Notes under the pieces: model-generated
Told to the model about the DNA's origin: nothing
What the model saw: the letters and a program-made list of their open reading frames with translations, nothing else
The model's database searches: none
Translations under genes and position numbers: made by a program
Shown here: piece by piece, positions 7,935-15,819 of the stretch
Numbering within the stretch: the first letter of the stretch is position 1
Layout of the letters: every line of letters starts with the position of its first letter
DNA from: Nitrosopumilales archaeon
GTDB lineage: Archaea > Thermoproteota > Nitrososphaeria > Nitrososphaerales > Nitrosopumilaceae
Assembly (NCBI GenBank): GCA_016838825.1
Contig: JAEHKU010000006.1
Span: 304 to 46,713, forward strand
Length of the DNA stretch: 46,410 bases
Direction: 5' to 3'

Positions 7935-9205
7935 CTTCCTATCCTGCCTCGTATTGCTTCAAAGTGATTTGGCAAATCCTCTGCCATTGCAAGTGTTCTC
8001 ATGTATTTTCTTATCTTTTGGAGCGATGCCTTTGAAGATTCTAGCTGAGTGTGAATCTTCATAAAATCTAAAACTGAGAGTGAACCTCTTGCTCTACCAA
8101 ACCCATTGGTGGGAAGAATGTGGTTTGAACCTAGCAGATAATCACTAGCAGCAGATGGGCTATTTTTGCCAATAAGGACTAGTCCAGCTGTTGTAATTTT
8201 CTGTGCAATTTTTTGTGGTCTTTTAGTTATAATCTCCAAGTGTTCTGGTGCTAATCTATTTACGAATTCAATAACATCCGACTCTTTTTTGCAAAGTGCT
8301 ATGAATCCATTTTTTTGTAAACTACGTCGCACTATGTTACTTCGTTTTATTTTAGGAATTTTTTGATTGAGTAATTTCAGTATGCCATCCTTAAGCTTTG
8401 TTGATGTCGTAATGACACAACACAAAGTATCAGAACTGTGTTCTGCTTGAGAAATCAAGTCTGACACCACTATGTCTGGTTCCGCAGTAGAATCTGCTAT
8501 GACTGCAAGTTCAGTAGGTCCTGCAACCATATCAATAGAGGTAAATTCACTGACCAGTACTTTTGCTATAGATACAAAAGATCCACCTGGCCCTACTATT
8601 TTGTCTACCCTAGGAATTGATTTTGTTCCATATGCAAGTGCTGCGATTGCTTGTGCTCCGCCAATCTTGTAGAATTCATCAACTCCACAAATATCAGCAG
8701 CAACAAGTGTCAAAGGGTCTATCTGCCCTTTTTTATTTGGGGGAGAAACTGCTATTACTTTTCTTACACCTGCAACTCTTGCTGGTACTACTGACATCAC
8801 AACAGAGCTGGGATATTTTGCTTCACCACCCGGAATATAACAACCAACACTTTCAATTGGCAGAAAGATCTTCTTTATCTTGGTACCATCTATCTGAATT
8901 GAAACATTCTGTAGATTATCTTTTAGCGCAAGTTCCGTTTTTTCAAGTCTTCTTTTGATAATCTTGATTGCTTGGATTTGTTCCTTAGTGACTTTGGAAT
9001 ATGCTTTTTTTATTTCTGATTTTGATACTCTAAGTGAACCAAGTTTTACACCATCAAATTTTTTTTCATATTCCTTTAGAGCTCTATCTCCGTTCTTTTG
9101 TACAGCTAAAATAATAGATTCGGCAGTCTTTTTTTGGCGTAAGCTAGGTCTTGGCCGCACAGACTTTACTGTGGCAGCCACATTTCGAACCGTGATGGTC
9201 CTCAT
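7931..9205 (-). CDS. hisD: histidinol dehydrogenase
   Basis: 424-residue zinc and NAD enzyme for the last two oxidations, histidinol to histidine. Signature segments: PGGEAKYPSSVVM, IVGPGGSFVSIAKV, the metal site region ISQAEHSSDT, and LAPEHLEI. Length is normal. It overlaps hisG and hisC by 4 bases each. Confidence 0.97.
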   Translation of the reverse strand: MRTITVRNVAATVKSVRPRPSLRQKKTAESIILAVQKNGDRALKEYEKKFDGVKLGSLRVSKSEIKKAYSKVTKEQIQAIKIIKRRLEKTELALKDNLQNVSIQIDGTKIKKIFLPIESVGCYIPGGEAKYPSSVVMSVVPARVAGVRKVIAVSPPNKKGQIDPLTLVAADICGVDEFYKIGGAQAIAALAYGTKSIPRVDKIVGPGGSFVSIAKVLVSEFTSIDMVAGPTELAVIADSTAEPDIVVSDLISQAEHSSDTLCCVITTSTKLKDGILKLLNQKIPKIKRSNIVRRSLQKNGFIALCKKESDVIEFVNRLAPEHLEIITKRPQKIAQKITTAGLVLIGKNSPSAASDYLLGSNHILPTNGFGRARGSLSVLDFMKIHTQLESSKASLQKIRKYMRTLAMAEDLPNHFEAIRGRIGR

Positions 9206-10179
9206 CTTTCCTCATCTCGTTTTATCTCCTCAAGTGATAAAATTTGTCTTGGTTCGTGAACTACCAATCCTTGTGCTATCTTTCTAAGTTCCGGGACCAT
9301 TTTGTAAAATTCAGATTTTAGAATAACTGTATTTACCCCATACCAGCCTTTCTGGCTCAAAGGGCTAATAGTAGGTCGTTTAAGAGATGGAAGTTCCTTC
9401 AATAATTTATTCAGGTTTCTTTCCATGACATTTACATAAATGTGCAAGTATTTTCTTCCTTCCACAGCACCCCTAAGTAACGTCACAATATCGTAGATCT
9501 TTTCGCGCTTGGTTTTGTCCTTCAAAGACCTTTTGTTTGCGATCAAATATGCCGAAGATTCCATCACAATATCTGTTATCTTAAGATTATTCTCGACCAT
9601 AGTAGACCCTGTTTCGGTGACATCAATTATTGCGTCAACATCATCAGGCGGTTTTGCTTCGGTGGCTCCAAACGAGAGATGAATTTGTACATTTTTGTTC
9701 TTTCCAGTTCGTGACCATGGAGTTACGATGAGAGGAGGATTAGAACCATAAAACTTCTTGTATGATTTCAATTCTTTTACAAACTTTGATGAAGTAGTAA
9801 GATATTCAGAAGAGATTCGTAAAATTTTCTTTTTCTTTCCATACGAATCTATCATTTGATCAAAAGACTTGAATCCATAAGAATCTGGTATTGCAACAAC
9901 GAGCTTTATCCTTCCAATTTCCAAGTCTAGGAGCAGTTCCACATCAGCTCGTGTTTCTTTTACCCAGTCATTACCCGTTATTCCAACGTCATACAGTCCA
10001 TCAAATACTAGAGTAGGAATTTCTTGTGGTCTGATTAACTTTACTGAAATTTTAGGATCATCCAAGGATACACGATACGCTCGGCTCTTACGTTTTACGT
10101 TGGTCCAAGCTCTTTCCAATACTTTGAAAGTATCTTCCTCTAAACTACCTTTAGGGATAGCAAACTTGACTAAAGTCAT
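9202..10179 (-). CDS. hisG: ATP phosphoribosyltransferase (long form)
   Basis: 325 residues, the long HisG form with a C-terminal ACT-like regulatory domain (about residues 230-310) that binds histidine for feedback inhibition in this family. It catalyses the committed step, ATP plus PRPP to phosphoribosyl-ATP. Motifs: FAIPKGSLEE at the N-terminus, DVGITGNDWV, and DAIIDVTETGSTMVEN (PRPP loop). It is the first gene of the his operon, and the TATA box 22-31 bases upstream suggests a leaderless mRNA. Confidence 0.95.
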   Translation of the reverse strand: MTLVKFAIPKGSLEEDTFKVLERAWTNVKRKSRAYRVSLDDPKISVKLIRPQEIPTLVFDGLYDVGITGNDWVKETRADVELLLDLEIGRIKLVVAIPDSYGFKSFDQMIDSYGKKKKILRISSEYLTTSSKFVKELKSYKKFYGSNPPLIVTPWSRTGKNKNVQIHLSFGATEAKPPDDVDAIIDVTETGSTMVENNLKITDIVMESSAYLIANKRSLKDKTKREKIYDIVTLLRGAVEGRKYLHIYVNVMERNLNKLLKELPSLKRPTISPLSQKGWYGVNTVILKSEFYKMVPELRKIAQGLVVHEPRQILSLEEIKRDEER

Positions 10180-10200
10180 CGTAGACGTAGCAACTGCTTA

Positions 10201-10210
10201 GCTATATATT
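10201..10210 (-). promoter_or_regulatory. TATA box of the his operon
   Basis: On the minus strand the sequence reads AATATATAGC, centred about 27 bases before the hisG ATG at 10179. That spacing puts the transcription start at or next to the start codon. No his attenuator or leader peptide is visible in the 38-base gap. Confidence 0.65.
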
Positions 10211-10217
10211 TTGGTCG

Positions 10218-11471
10218 TCAGAGTTCACAGAGAATTTCCTTCGCTCTGTGAATTGAGATGTCTCCTTCACTAATCATCTTCTTCACTATGGTGTCCACCT
10301 GTTCTGGTTTTGCCCCTGCACTTACAGCGAAGTTCCGTGCATGCAACTTCATGTGTCCTTTTTGTATTCCCTCTGAAGCAAGAGCTCGTAAAGCAGAAAA
10401 ATTTTGTGCAAGACCAGCAGCTGCAATTACACACGCAAGTTCTTTAGCAGAACCTACTCTGAGAATCTTGTTACAAATTTGAACCATAGGATGAACGTTT
10501 GTCACACCGCCCACTATTCCTACTGCTAACGGCAGTTCTATGCTACCTACCAAGTTTCCGTCTTTGTCTTTTTTCCACTCCGTCAGAGAACCGTAACTTC
10601 CCTTTCTAGCCGTATATGCATGTGCTGCAGCATCAATTGCCCTAGTATCTTGACCAGTAGCATTTGCAACTGCAATTATCCCGTTCATCACTCCCTTATT
10701 ATGAGTAACAGCACGATAGACATCACTTTCTGCAAACTCATAAGCAAGAATGATATTATCAACTATTTCTGATCCGCCTACCTCATCCTTGTCAAATGTT
10801 GCAGTTGCTTTGGCCAGTCTCTTTGTAGAATAATTTGATAATATTTTCAAGAGAACTTTGCCACCTGTCAGTTTTTCAATTAGTGGAGCTACTGCTTCAC
10901 ACATAGTATTTGTGATGTTTGCTCCCATAGCTTCACCCACATCAATCAAGAGTTCGACCACAAGCATAGAACCAGAACTTGCTTTGATTTCCCTACAAGA
11001 AACTTGTTTTGCACCTCTTCCCATTTTCGAAAGTGACTTGCTCTTAGTGTTTGCAAGCTGTAATATTTCATTTGAAGATTCCATCACACTATTGCTCGCA
11101 GATTTTACTTCAGCACCGATCACTTGGATCTGCCCAATACTGTAAGATTCGTCTGCCTGTGCAGTAAAGCCTCCTTTTTTTCTTGCAATCTTTGCAGCCT
11201 TGGATGCAGCTGCAATTACAGATGGTTCTTCAATGACCATCGGTACCAGATAATCCTTGCCGTTAATCTGGAAGTTAGTAGCAACTCCTAATGGAAAAGA
11301 GAGCGTTCCAATCGCATTTTCAATCATACCATCAGCTTGGTTGAATGAAATTCCTCCAGAGTTTTTAAGAACTTGAACTTCTTCGCTTGTTAAATTACAA
11401 AATCGAGATACAATATCTATTCTCTCCTCTCTACTTTTTTCGAAAAATTTTGGAATGGAAGAATCAGCCAA
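10218..11471 (-). CDS. hmgA: hydroxymethylglutaryl-CoA reductase, class II
   Basis: 417 residues. Reduces HMG-CoA to mevalonate for archaeal ether-lipid isoprenoids. Catalytic features: the glutamate in MVIEEPSVIAAA (near 82), the lysine in THNKGVMNG, the aspartate in GQDTRAID, and a C-terminal GHMKLHAR with the catalytic histidine. The cofactor region DVGEAMGANITNTM is the class II (bacterial, mvaA-like) form rather than the class I DAMGMN form of most archaea and eukaryotes. The TTG start at 11471 lies one base from the stop of the upstream GSDH-like gene, suggesting one transcript. Confidence 0.93.
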   Translation of the reverse strand: MADSSIPKFFEKSREERIDIVSRFCNLTSEEVQVLKNSGGISFNQADGMIENAIGTLSFPLGVATNFQINGKDYLVPMVIEEPSVIAAASKAAKIARKKGGFTAQADESYSIGQIQVIGAEVKSASNSVMESSNEILQLANTKSKSLSKMGRGAKQVSCREIKASSGSMLVVELLIDVGEAMGANITNTMCEAVAPLIEKLTGGKVLLKILSNYSTKRLAKATATFDKDEVGGSEIVDNIILAYEFAESDVYRAVTHNKGVMNGIIAVANATGQDTRAIDAAAHAYTARKGSYGSLTEWKKDKDGNLVGSIELPLAVGIVGGVTNVHPMVQICNKILRVGSAKELACVIAAAGLAQNFSALRALASEGIQKGHMKLHARNFAVSAGAKPEQVDTIVKKMISEGDISIHRAKEILCEL

Positions 11472-11472
11472 T

Positions 11473-12567
11473 TTATTTTACTATCCTCAAAAGTTTATCA
11501 TCTGTATTATCAGGAAATCCTTTACCGTCCGTATTTGATGTAAGAACATAAAGATACCCATCTGGTCCTTCATTAACGTCTCTTAGTCTTCCTAGCCCAC
11601 TCAATATGCTTTTTTGAGAAACAATTTCGCCTTCGTTCATCTCCAATTGATACAAGTTAGATGCACGTAATGATGCTACAATAAGGCTGTTGTGAAGATC
11701 AAGATCCTCAGATGAATAATACACAATTCCGCCTGGTTCGAAAGCTGGATCATAGCAAACAAGCGCATCAACATATTTTTTGTCTCCTGAACATTCTTGT
11801 TCAGGCCATCCATAATTCTGGCCAGGCTTTACTAGATTTATTTCATCATTCTGTGACGGCCCTATCTCTGTGATGTAAAGATTTCCAGCGTTATCCCATG
11901 TCATTCCTTGGGGATTTCTGTGTCCATATGAAAATACAGGCGAGTCCAAGTATGGATTATTTTCAGGAATAGTGCCATCATCGTTTAGTCTCAGGATTTT
12001 ACCGGCAAGCGATTCTATGTTTTGTGCTTGTTGATGGTCAGTGCCAGAGCCAACAGCTATGTATAGTTTCATGTCAGGACCAAATTTTATGATACCTCCG
12101 TTGTTAAATTTTGAAGCAGGTATCTTGTCCAAAATAGTATTTGCTTCTTTTAGTTTGTTATCTGATTCGGTAATTCGCAATACTTTGTTCCATAGCTCTT
12201 CATCTTCCACATAAGTATAATACACATAAAGGAAATGATTTTCTTCAAAATTTGGATGAGTTGCAATTCCAAGTAACCCACCTTCTGCAACTTCTGCTAC
12301 TCTCAGATTAGCTAGTGGTTCATCAATGAGCACACCGGAATCAATTACCCGTATGCTTCCTCCCTTCTCTGTCAGAAAAATCTTATCACCAGAAAAATCA
12401 AAAGACCGCGGTTTTTCAAGGTTCGTAGCTAACACTTCCACTGATTTTGTTCCGATTTCACTTGTTAAAGGCTCTGGAATTGGTAAAGGATTTGACGGTA
12501 ACGATAGTATTACAAAAGATACAGCTACTGCCGCAATAATTCCAATAATACGAATTTTTTTATCCAC
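11473..12567 (-). CDS. glucose/sorbosone dehydrogenase-like (PQQ-type six-bladed propeller) protein, membrane-anchored or secreted
   Basis: 364 residues with an N-terminal hydrophobic signal/anchor (about 5-25), so it acts outside the cell. The GSDH family pattern is clear: GGLLGIATHPNF, FLYVYYTY, NNGGIIKFGPDMKLYIAVGSG, SYGHRNPQGMTWD, GNLYITEIGPSQNDEINLV and PGQNYGWPE. The family includes soluble PQQ glucose dehydrogenases and aldose dehydrogenases, but many members have unknown substrates. The GTG start at 12567 is the first good start after the intergenic region. Its tight spacing to HMG-CoA reductase has no obvious functional meaning. Substrate and PQQ dependence cannot be told. Confidence 0.88.
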   Translation of the reverse strand: MDKKIRIIGIIAAVAVSFVILSLPSNPLPIPEPLTSEIGTKSVEVLATNLEKPRSFDFSGDKIFLTEKGGSIRVIDSGVLIDEPLANLRVAEVAEGGLLGIATHPNFEENHFLYVYYTYVEDEELWNKVLRITESDNKLKEANTILDKIPASKFNNGGIIKFGPDMKLYIAVGSGTDHQQAQNIESLAGKILRLNDDGTIPENNPYLDSPVFSYGHRNPQGMTWDNAGNLYITEIGPSQNDEINLVKPGQNYGWPEQECSGDKKYVDALVCYDPAFEPGGIVYYSSEDLDLHNSLIVASLRASNLYQLEMNEGEIVSQKSILSGLGRLRDVNEGPDGYLYVLTSNTDGKGFPDNTDDKLLRIVK

Positions 12568-12620
12568 GACAGAACCACTCTAGAACGATATTAATCATTT
12601 ACAAAATTCTAGATAAAGAG

Positions 12621-12628
12621 TATATATG
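12621..12628 (+). promoter_or_regulatory. TATA box of the initiator tRNA gene
   Basis: TATATATG, 23-30 bases before the first tRNA base at 12651, the expected archaeal distance. Being palindromic, it could also serve the minus-strand GSDH-like gene, whose start is about 55 bases away. Confidence 0.6.
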
Positions 12629-12669
12629 ACATTCAAACTTCACTTGGCGTAGCGGGGTGGGGAAGTCAG

Positions 12670-12681
12670 ACTCTGGACTAA
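12670..12681 (+). other. putative 12-nt noncanonical intron in the D-loop of initiator tRNA
   Basis: Without this segment the D-loop would be 10 nt with G18-G19 joined; with it the loop is 22 nt. A relaxed bulge-helix-bulge fits: exon AGTC (12664-12667) pairs with intron GACT (12676-12679), flanked by 3-nt bulges AGA (12668-12670) and AAG (12680-12682). Cutting each bulge between its second and third base releases exactly ACTCTGGACTAA. Confidence 0.72.
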
Positions 12682-12701
12682 GTCATCCCGGCGGGCTCAT
12701 A

Positions 12702-12718
12702 ATCATCACTGATGAGAT
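12702..12718 (+). other. canonical 17-nt intron at position 37/38 of initiator tRNA
   Basis: A textbook bulge-helix-bulge is present. CTCA (12696-12699) pairs with TGAG (12713-12716), the bulges are TAA (12700-12702) and ATA (12717-12719), and the intron has an inner TCA/TGA helix with loop TCAC. Splicing restores the anticodon loop CTCATAA. Confidence 0.88.
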
Positions 12719-12773
12719 ACCCGCAAATCAGTAGTTCAAATCTACTCCCCGCTACTTTTGTCAATCTATGAAT

Positions 12774-14099
12774 TTAGAAAACTTGGAACCATTTGAGGGT
12801 GTCATTAAATTGTGTTTGTTTATTTTTTTTACCAACTCTTTGCATTGGTCTTGTAAGATGTCTGTGTGCAGACAGCACTGGTAGGTAAAGTCTTTTTTCT
12901 AAATTACGTGGGATGTACTGAATTTTTTTTCGACTACTTTTATCTCCACATCTAATGCATTCAAATCCTTGGTTCCTGCCTTTTGACTTCATTCGTTTGT
13001 GACATTTGTGACATAATGGATTTACTAGCTTTAGATTTTTTTCTAGTCTCAATATTTCCAAGAATTCAACATTTAAGATTCTTTGATGATTCTTTGATGC
13101 TTTTCGTATTCCACCACCAACTCTTACTAGGTCTCCAACAATAAGCTTTGAAGCAATCTTGGATAATCCTGTAGGTTCGTATATTGCACATCTAACTTTG
13201 TGTCCATCTTTAGTTATGAAGAAAGTGGTATGAGCTCCTCTAATGACCACCGGTTTTTTGCTAATTTGTCCGATTATAGTACCTGACGTGTATGGTTTCA
13301 AATCTGAATTCATAAACTTATTTTTTAGATGTGCGCCGGTGCCTTGGTTTGATTTAAAGACCATATATCCATCTAGTTTTTCTTTGGTTTTTACAAGTGA
13401 GGCGCCATAAATAACAGAATTAGCATTCTCTCCTCTGATGCCGTATAGAACAGGGTCTGCACCGTGTGGTGCTATCAAAATCTTGCCTTTCTCTTCGTCA
13501 TAACTATTGAATGTCTCAGGAAATGTTTTTTCTTGCATATTTCTAACACTTTGTACGGAGATCTCTCTTTTCTTTCCAAATTGTGTTTTTTTACGATAAC
13601 TGATTAGCTCAAAGGTATGATCATCGAATGTATATCCAATGGTACCTATTGCTCCAACAAGACCTTGTCCATTTCCCATGTAAAAGCACTCCAAATGATT
13701 TTTTGACACAAATTCCGTTGCACTTTTTCTCCTAATTAGTCGCCAGAGTGCAAGCTCACTAAATTCTTTGAAATGTTTAGGAATTTTTTCAGCTTCATAA
13801 AATACAAGACCAGGATTTGCACCATCTTGTGGCCTTGAATATTTCTTTACAAAATTGATTATTTGTTTTTTGATCTTTCCTGGATTGAACGTTTTAATTT
13901 TGATAGCAATCGCTCCATTTCCTCGCGTCTTCCAAGGTATGTTTGGGTTAAATCGAATTAGATAAGGATAGTCCAAAAACTGGACTTTTTCTTTTTTTAA
14001 ATAATCAACAATTTTGAAAGCAAGGAAAGTAGTACACATCTCTTTCCTAGAGTCAGTATCATCAATTCCAATGTGAAGTATTTGGCTAATTTTTCTCAA
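12774..14099 (-). CDS. tiaS: tRNA(Ile2) 2-agmatinylcytidine synthetase
   Basis: 441 residues. TiaS attaches agmatine to C34 of the CAU-anticodon tRNA-Ile2 so that it reads AUA; essential in archaea. N-terminal LHIGIDDTDSRKEMC is the family signature. A kinase-like region follows (NIPWKTRGNGAIAIK), then an OB-fold region (about 270-345, with SGTIIGQISKKPVV) and a C-terminal zinc ribbon CHKCHKRM and CIRCG. The start is TTG at 14099, which places the signature at the expected N-terminal distance. It is divergent from dph2 across a 100-base gap. It lies next to a CAT-anticodon initiator tRNA, which is not its substrate. Confidence 0.93.
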   Translation of the reverse strand: MRKISQILHIGIDDTDSRKEMCTTFLAFKIVDYLKKEKVQFLDYPYLIRFNPNIPWKTRGNGAIAIKIKTFNPGKIKKQIINFVKKYSRPQDGANPGLVFYEAEKIPKHFKEFSELALWRLIRRKSATEFVSKNHLECFYMGNGQGLVGAIGTIGYTFDDHTFELISYRKKTQFGKKREISVQSVRNMQEKTFPETFNSYDEEKGKILIAPHGADPVLYGIRGENANSVIYGASLVKTKEKLDGYMVFKSNQGTGAHLKNKFMNSDLKPYTSGTIIGQISKKPVVIRGAHTTFFITKDGHKVRCAIYEPTGLSKIASKLIVGDLVRVGGGIRKASKNHQRILNVEFLEILRLEKNLKLVNPLCHKCHKRMKSKGRNQGFECIRCGDKSSRKKIQYIPRNLEKRLYLPVLSAHRHLTRPMQRVGKKNKQTQFNDTLKWFQVF

Positions 14100-14165
14100 T
14101 TATACAGAAATTAAGCATATGACACACATTTTTGGATTACCATTACCTTTGATGATGTCGTTTGG

Positions 14166-14175
14166 TTTAAATTAA
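14166..14175 (+). promoter_or_regulatory. TATA box of dph2
   Basis: TTTAAATTAA ends 24 bases before the dph2 ATG at 14200, consistent with a nearly leaderless transcript. The motif is partly palindromic and lies in the divergent tiaS-dph2 gap. Confidence 0.55.
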
Positions 14176-14199
14176 AAACTACAGAGTTTCAAGTCACAA

Positions 14200-15195
14200 A
14201 TGATAGTAATAGATGAAAAAAAGATCTGGGAAGAGATAGAAAAACGAAAACCTGTTTCAGTGGCTATCAATGGACCAGACGGCATTCTTTCAAAGATTCA
14301 AGAAGTTGCCAAAAAAATCACATCTAGATTTAATATCCCTGCCTATGTTCTTGCGGATCCTACGTGGGGGTCATGTGACCTCAATACTGCTGGTGCACAA
14401 ATGCTAGGCGTTGACGTGCTATTTCACATAGGCCATACAATACGAATCGAAGGTTTTGGAAATAATGTAGTGATGATCGATGCATTTGATGATATTTCCT
14501 TTGACAGTGTAGCAAAAAAATGCGTAAAAGAACTAGGTAGAAAGACCGTTTCTTTAGTCACAGACAGCCAACACCTATTACATCTCAAAGTTGTAAAAAA
14601 AATTCTAGAAGAAGGTGGAATGAATGTACTCATTGGTGAAGGTAAAGGTCAATTAAATGATGGACAGGTTTTTGGTTGTGAGTTCTATCCAACAGAACAG
14701 ACAAAAGATGATGTTGATGCAAATGTTTTCTTAGGTCAAAGTAATTTTCATGCTGCCGGAATAGCTTTATCTACAAACAAACCAACGTATGTTCTAGATC
14801 CATATTTCAATGAGATTAGAGAAGTCACTGAATTTGCTCAAAAACTCCAGAAAAAGGCCACTTTAACAATATACAAAGCAGCTGAAGCTAAAACTTTTGG
14901 AATTATTGTAGGACTTAAGGAAGGTCAGTTATCAAAGATAACTGCATTAAAGTTCAAAAAGGAACTTGAAAAAGAAGATAAAAATGTCCTGCTTTTTGCA
15001 TTAACCGATATTACTAGTGACAGACTTGAAAGACTTTCAGGAGTCGATGCTTTCATACAGGTAGCATGTCCACGCATATCTATTGATAATCATTTTAACA
15101 AGCCAGTTCTTTCAACACCACAAGCACACGCGCTATTGAAATTGCTCCGAAATGAAAGTATACAAGGATATTTACAAATTCCACACTGGCTTTAG
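14200..15195 (+). CDS. dph2: diphthamide biosynthesis radical enzyme Dph2
   Basis: 331 residues. Archaeal Dph2 is an unusual [4Fe-4S]/SAM enzyme that transfers a 3-amino-3-carboxypropyl group to a histidine of elongation factor 2, the first step of diphthamide. The three conserved cluster cysteines are present: C59 (DPTWGSCD), C160 (QVFGCEFYPT) and C290 (IQVACPRIS). Length matches the archaeal homodimeric form. First gene of a plus-strand group with csl4 and pheA. Confidence 0.95.
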   Translation: MIVIDEKKIWEEIEKRKPVSVAINGPDGILSKIQEVAKKITSRFNIPAYVLADPTWGSCDLNTAGAQMLGVDVLFHIGHTIRIEGFGNNVVMIDAFDDISFDSVAKKCVKELGRKTVSLVTDSQHLLHLKVVKKILEEGGMNVLIGEGKGQLNDGQVFGCEFYPTEQTKDDVDANVFLGQSNFHAAGIALSTNKPTYVLDPYFNEIREVTEFAQKLQKKATLTIYKAAEAKTFGIIVGLKEGQLSKITALKFKKELEKEDKNVLLFALTDITSDRLERLSGVDAFIQVACPRISIDNHFNKPVLSTPQAHALLKLLRNESIQGYLQIPHWL

Positions 15196-15258
15196 TATCA
15201 GGCTTTAGAAAACCAAAACGAACTCAACAATTATAATCACAAAGTTTCAAGTTTATCC

Positions 15259-15819
15259 ATGTCAGAGAGTCACGTATTTCCTGGTGATGGGATTGCAATT
15301 ATTGAAGAATTTGAAAATGGTGACAACACTTTCGATGATGGTCATATGGTAAGGTCTAGCGTAATTGGCATGACTGAGTAGAACAAAAAGAAACGAACAG
15401 CAAGTGTTCATCAGTTAAATTCTCCTCTGATTCCACAAGTAAATGATATCGTGATAGGCTCAGTAAATTCACTAATGTCTATGATGTTTGGTGTTACTAT
15501 TCATTATGTCAATGGTAACCTGACTAAAGCAAGGATTGAATGTATTAATCAATTATACAATAAAAAAAGGGTTATGGCGAGGGTTGGTGATATAGTTGCT
15601 TTACGCATAATTAGTACAATGAATGGGAAAATACATGCATCGATCGAAGGACCAGAGCTTGGAGTACTGTTTTCTAAATGCATCAAGTGTGCTTCTAACG
15701 TAATTAGGACGACTAGTGGTGTAAAATGCGTTGAATGTGGCTGGACTGAGGAAAGAAAACTGTCAAATAATTTTGGAAACGCGAATTTTATAAAACTACG
15801 ACCTAAAGCGGACAAATGA
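15259..15819 (+). pseudogene. csl4: exosome subunit Csl4, interrupted by an in-frame TAG
   Basis: From the ATG at 15259 the frame reads MSESHVFPGDGIAIIEEF, a typical Csl4 N-terminus, for 40 codons. It then meets TAG at 15379-15381 and continues in the same frame without further stops to 15819: NKKKRTASV, PQVNDIVIGSV (S1 domain) and a C-terminal zinc ribbon CIKCASNV and CVECG. Total 186 residues, normal for archaeal Csl4, the RNA-binding cap of the exosome. No indel is needed, only one changed base. Either the gene is truly disrupted, the TAG is a sequence error, or translation restarts (GTG at 15451) to give a 122-residue S1 plus zinc-ribbon product. The stop overlaps the pheA start. Confidence 0.85.

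Larger units (their letters stand above)
12651..12754 (+). tRNA. initiator tRNA-Met (CAT) with two introns
   Basis: The acceptor AGCGGGG (12651-12657) pairs perfectly with CCCCGCT (12747-12753); discriminator A at 12754; no CCA encoded. D-stem GGGA/TCCC, anticodon stem GCGGG/CCCGC, variable loop AAATC, T-arm AGTAG-TTCAAAT-CTACT. Anticodon CAT is at 12698-12700. The A1-U72 pair and three consecutive G-C pairs at the foot of the anticodon stem mark it as initiator rather than elongator Met or Ile2. Two insertions, at 12670-12681 (D-loop) and 12702-12718 (37/38), bring it to 104 bases; removing both gives a normal 75-nt tRNA with D-loop AGTCAGGTCA. The convergent neighbour tiaS ends 19 bases downstream. 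Confidence 0.92.

Noticed and set aside
8617-8958. Leucine-rich plus-strand frame opposite hisD
   Set aside because: It is antisense to a confidently identified gene and has the low-complexity look of a shadow frame; the same applies to many other frames opposite the minus-strand operons.
12651-12754. tRNA-Ile2 (CAU) or elongator tRNA-Met, suggested by the neighbouring tiaS
   Set aside because: The A1-U72 acceptor pair and the GGG/CCC anticodon stem foot are initiator features, so the tiaS neighbour is probably coincidental.
15379-15381. Pyrrolysine or selenocysteine coding in csl4
   Set aside because: TAG excludes selenocysteine, and pyrrolysine has no known role in Csl4 or this lineage; error or recent mutation is simpler.
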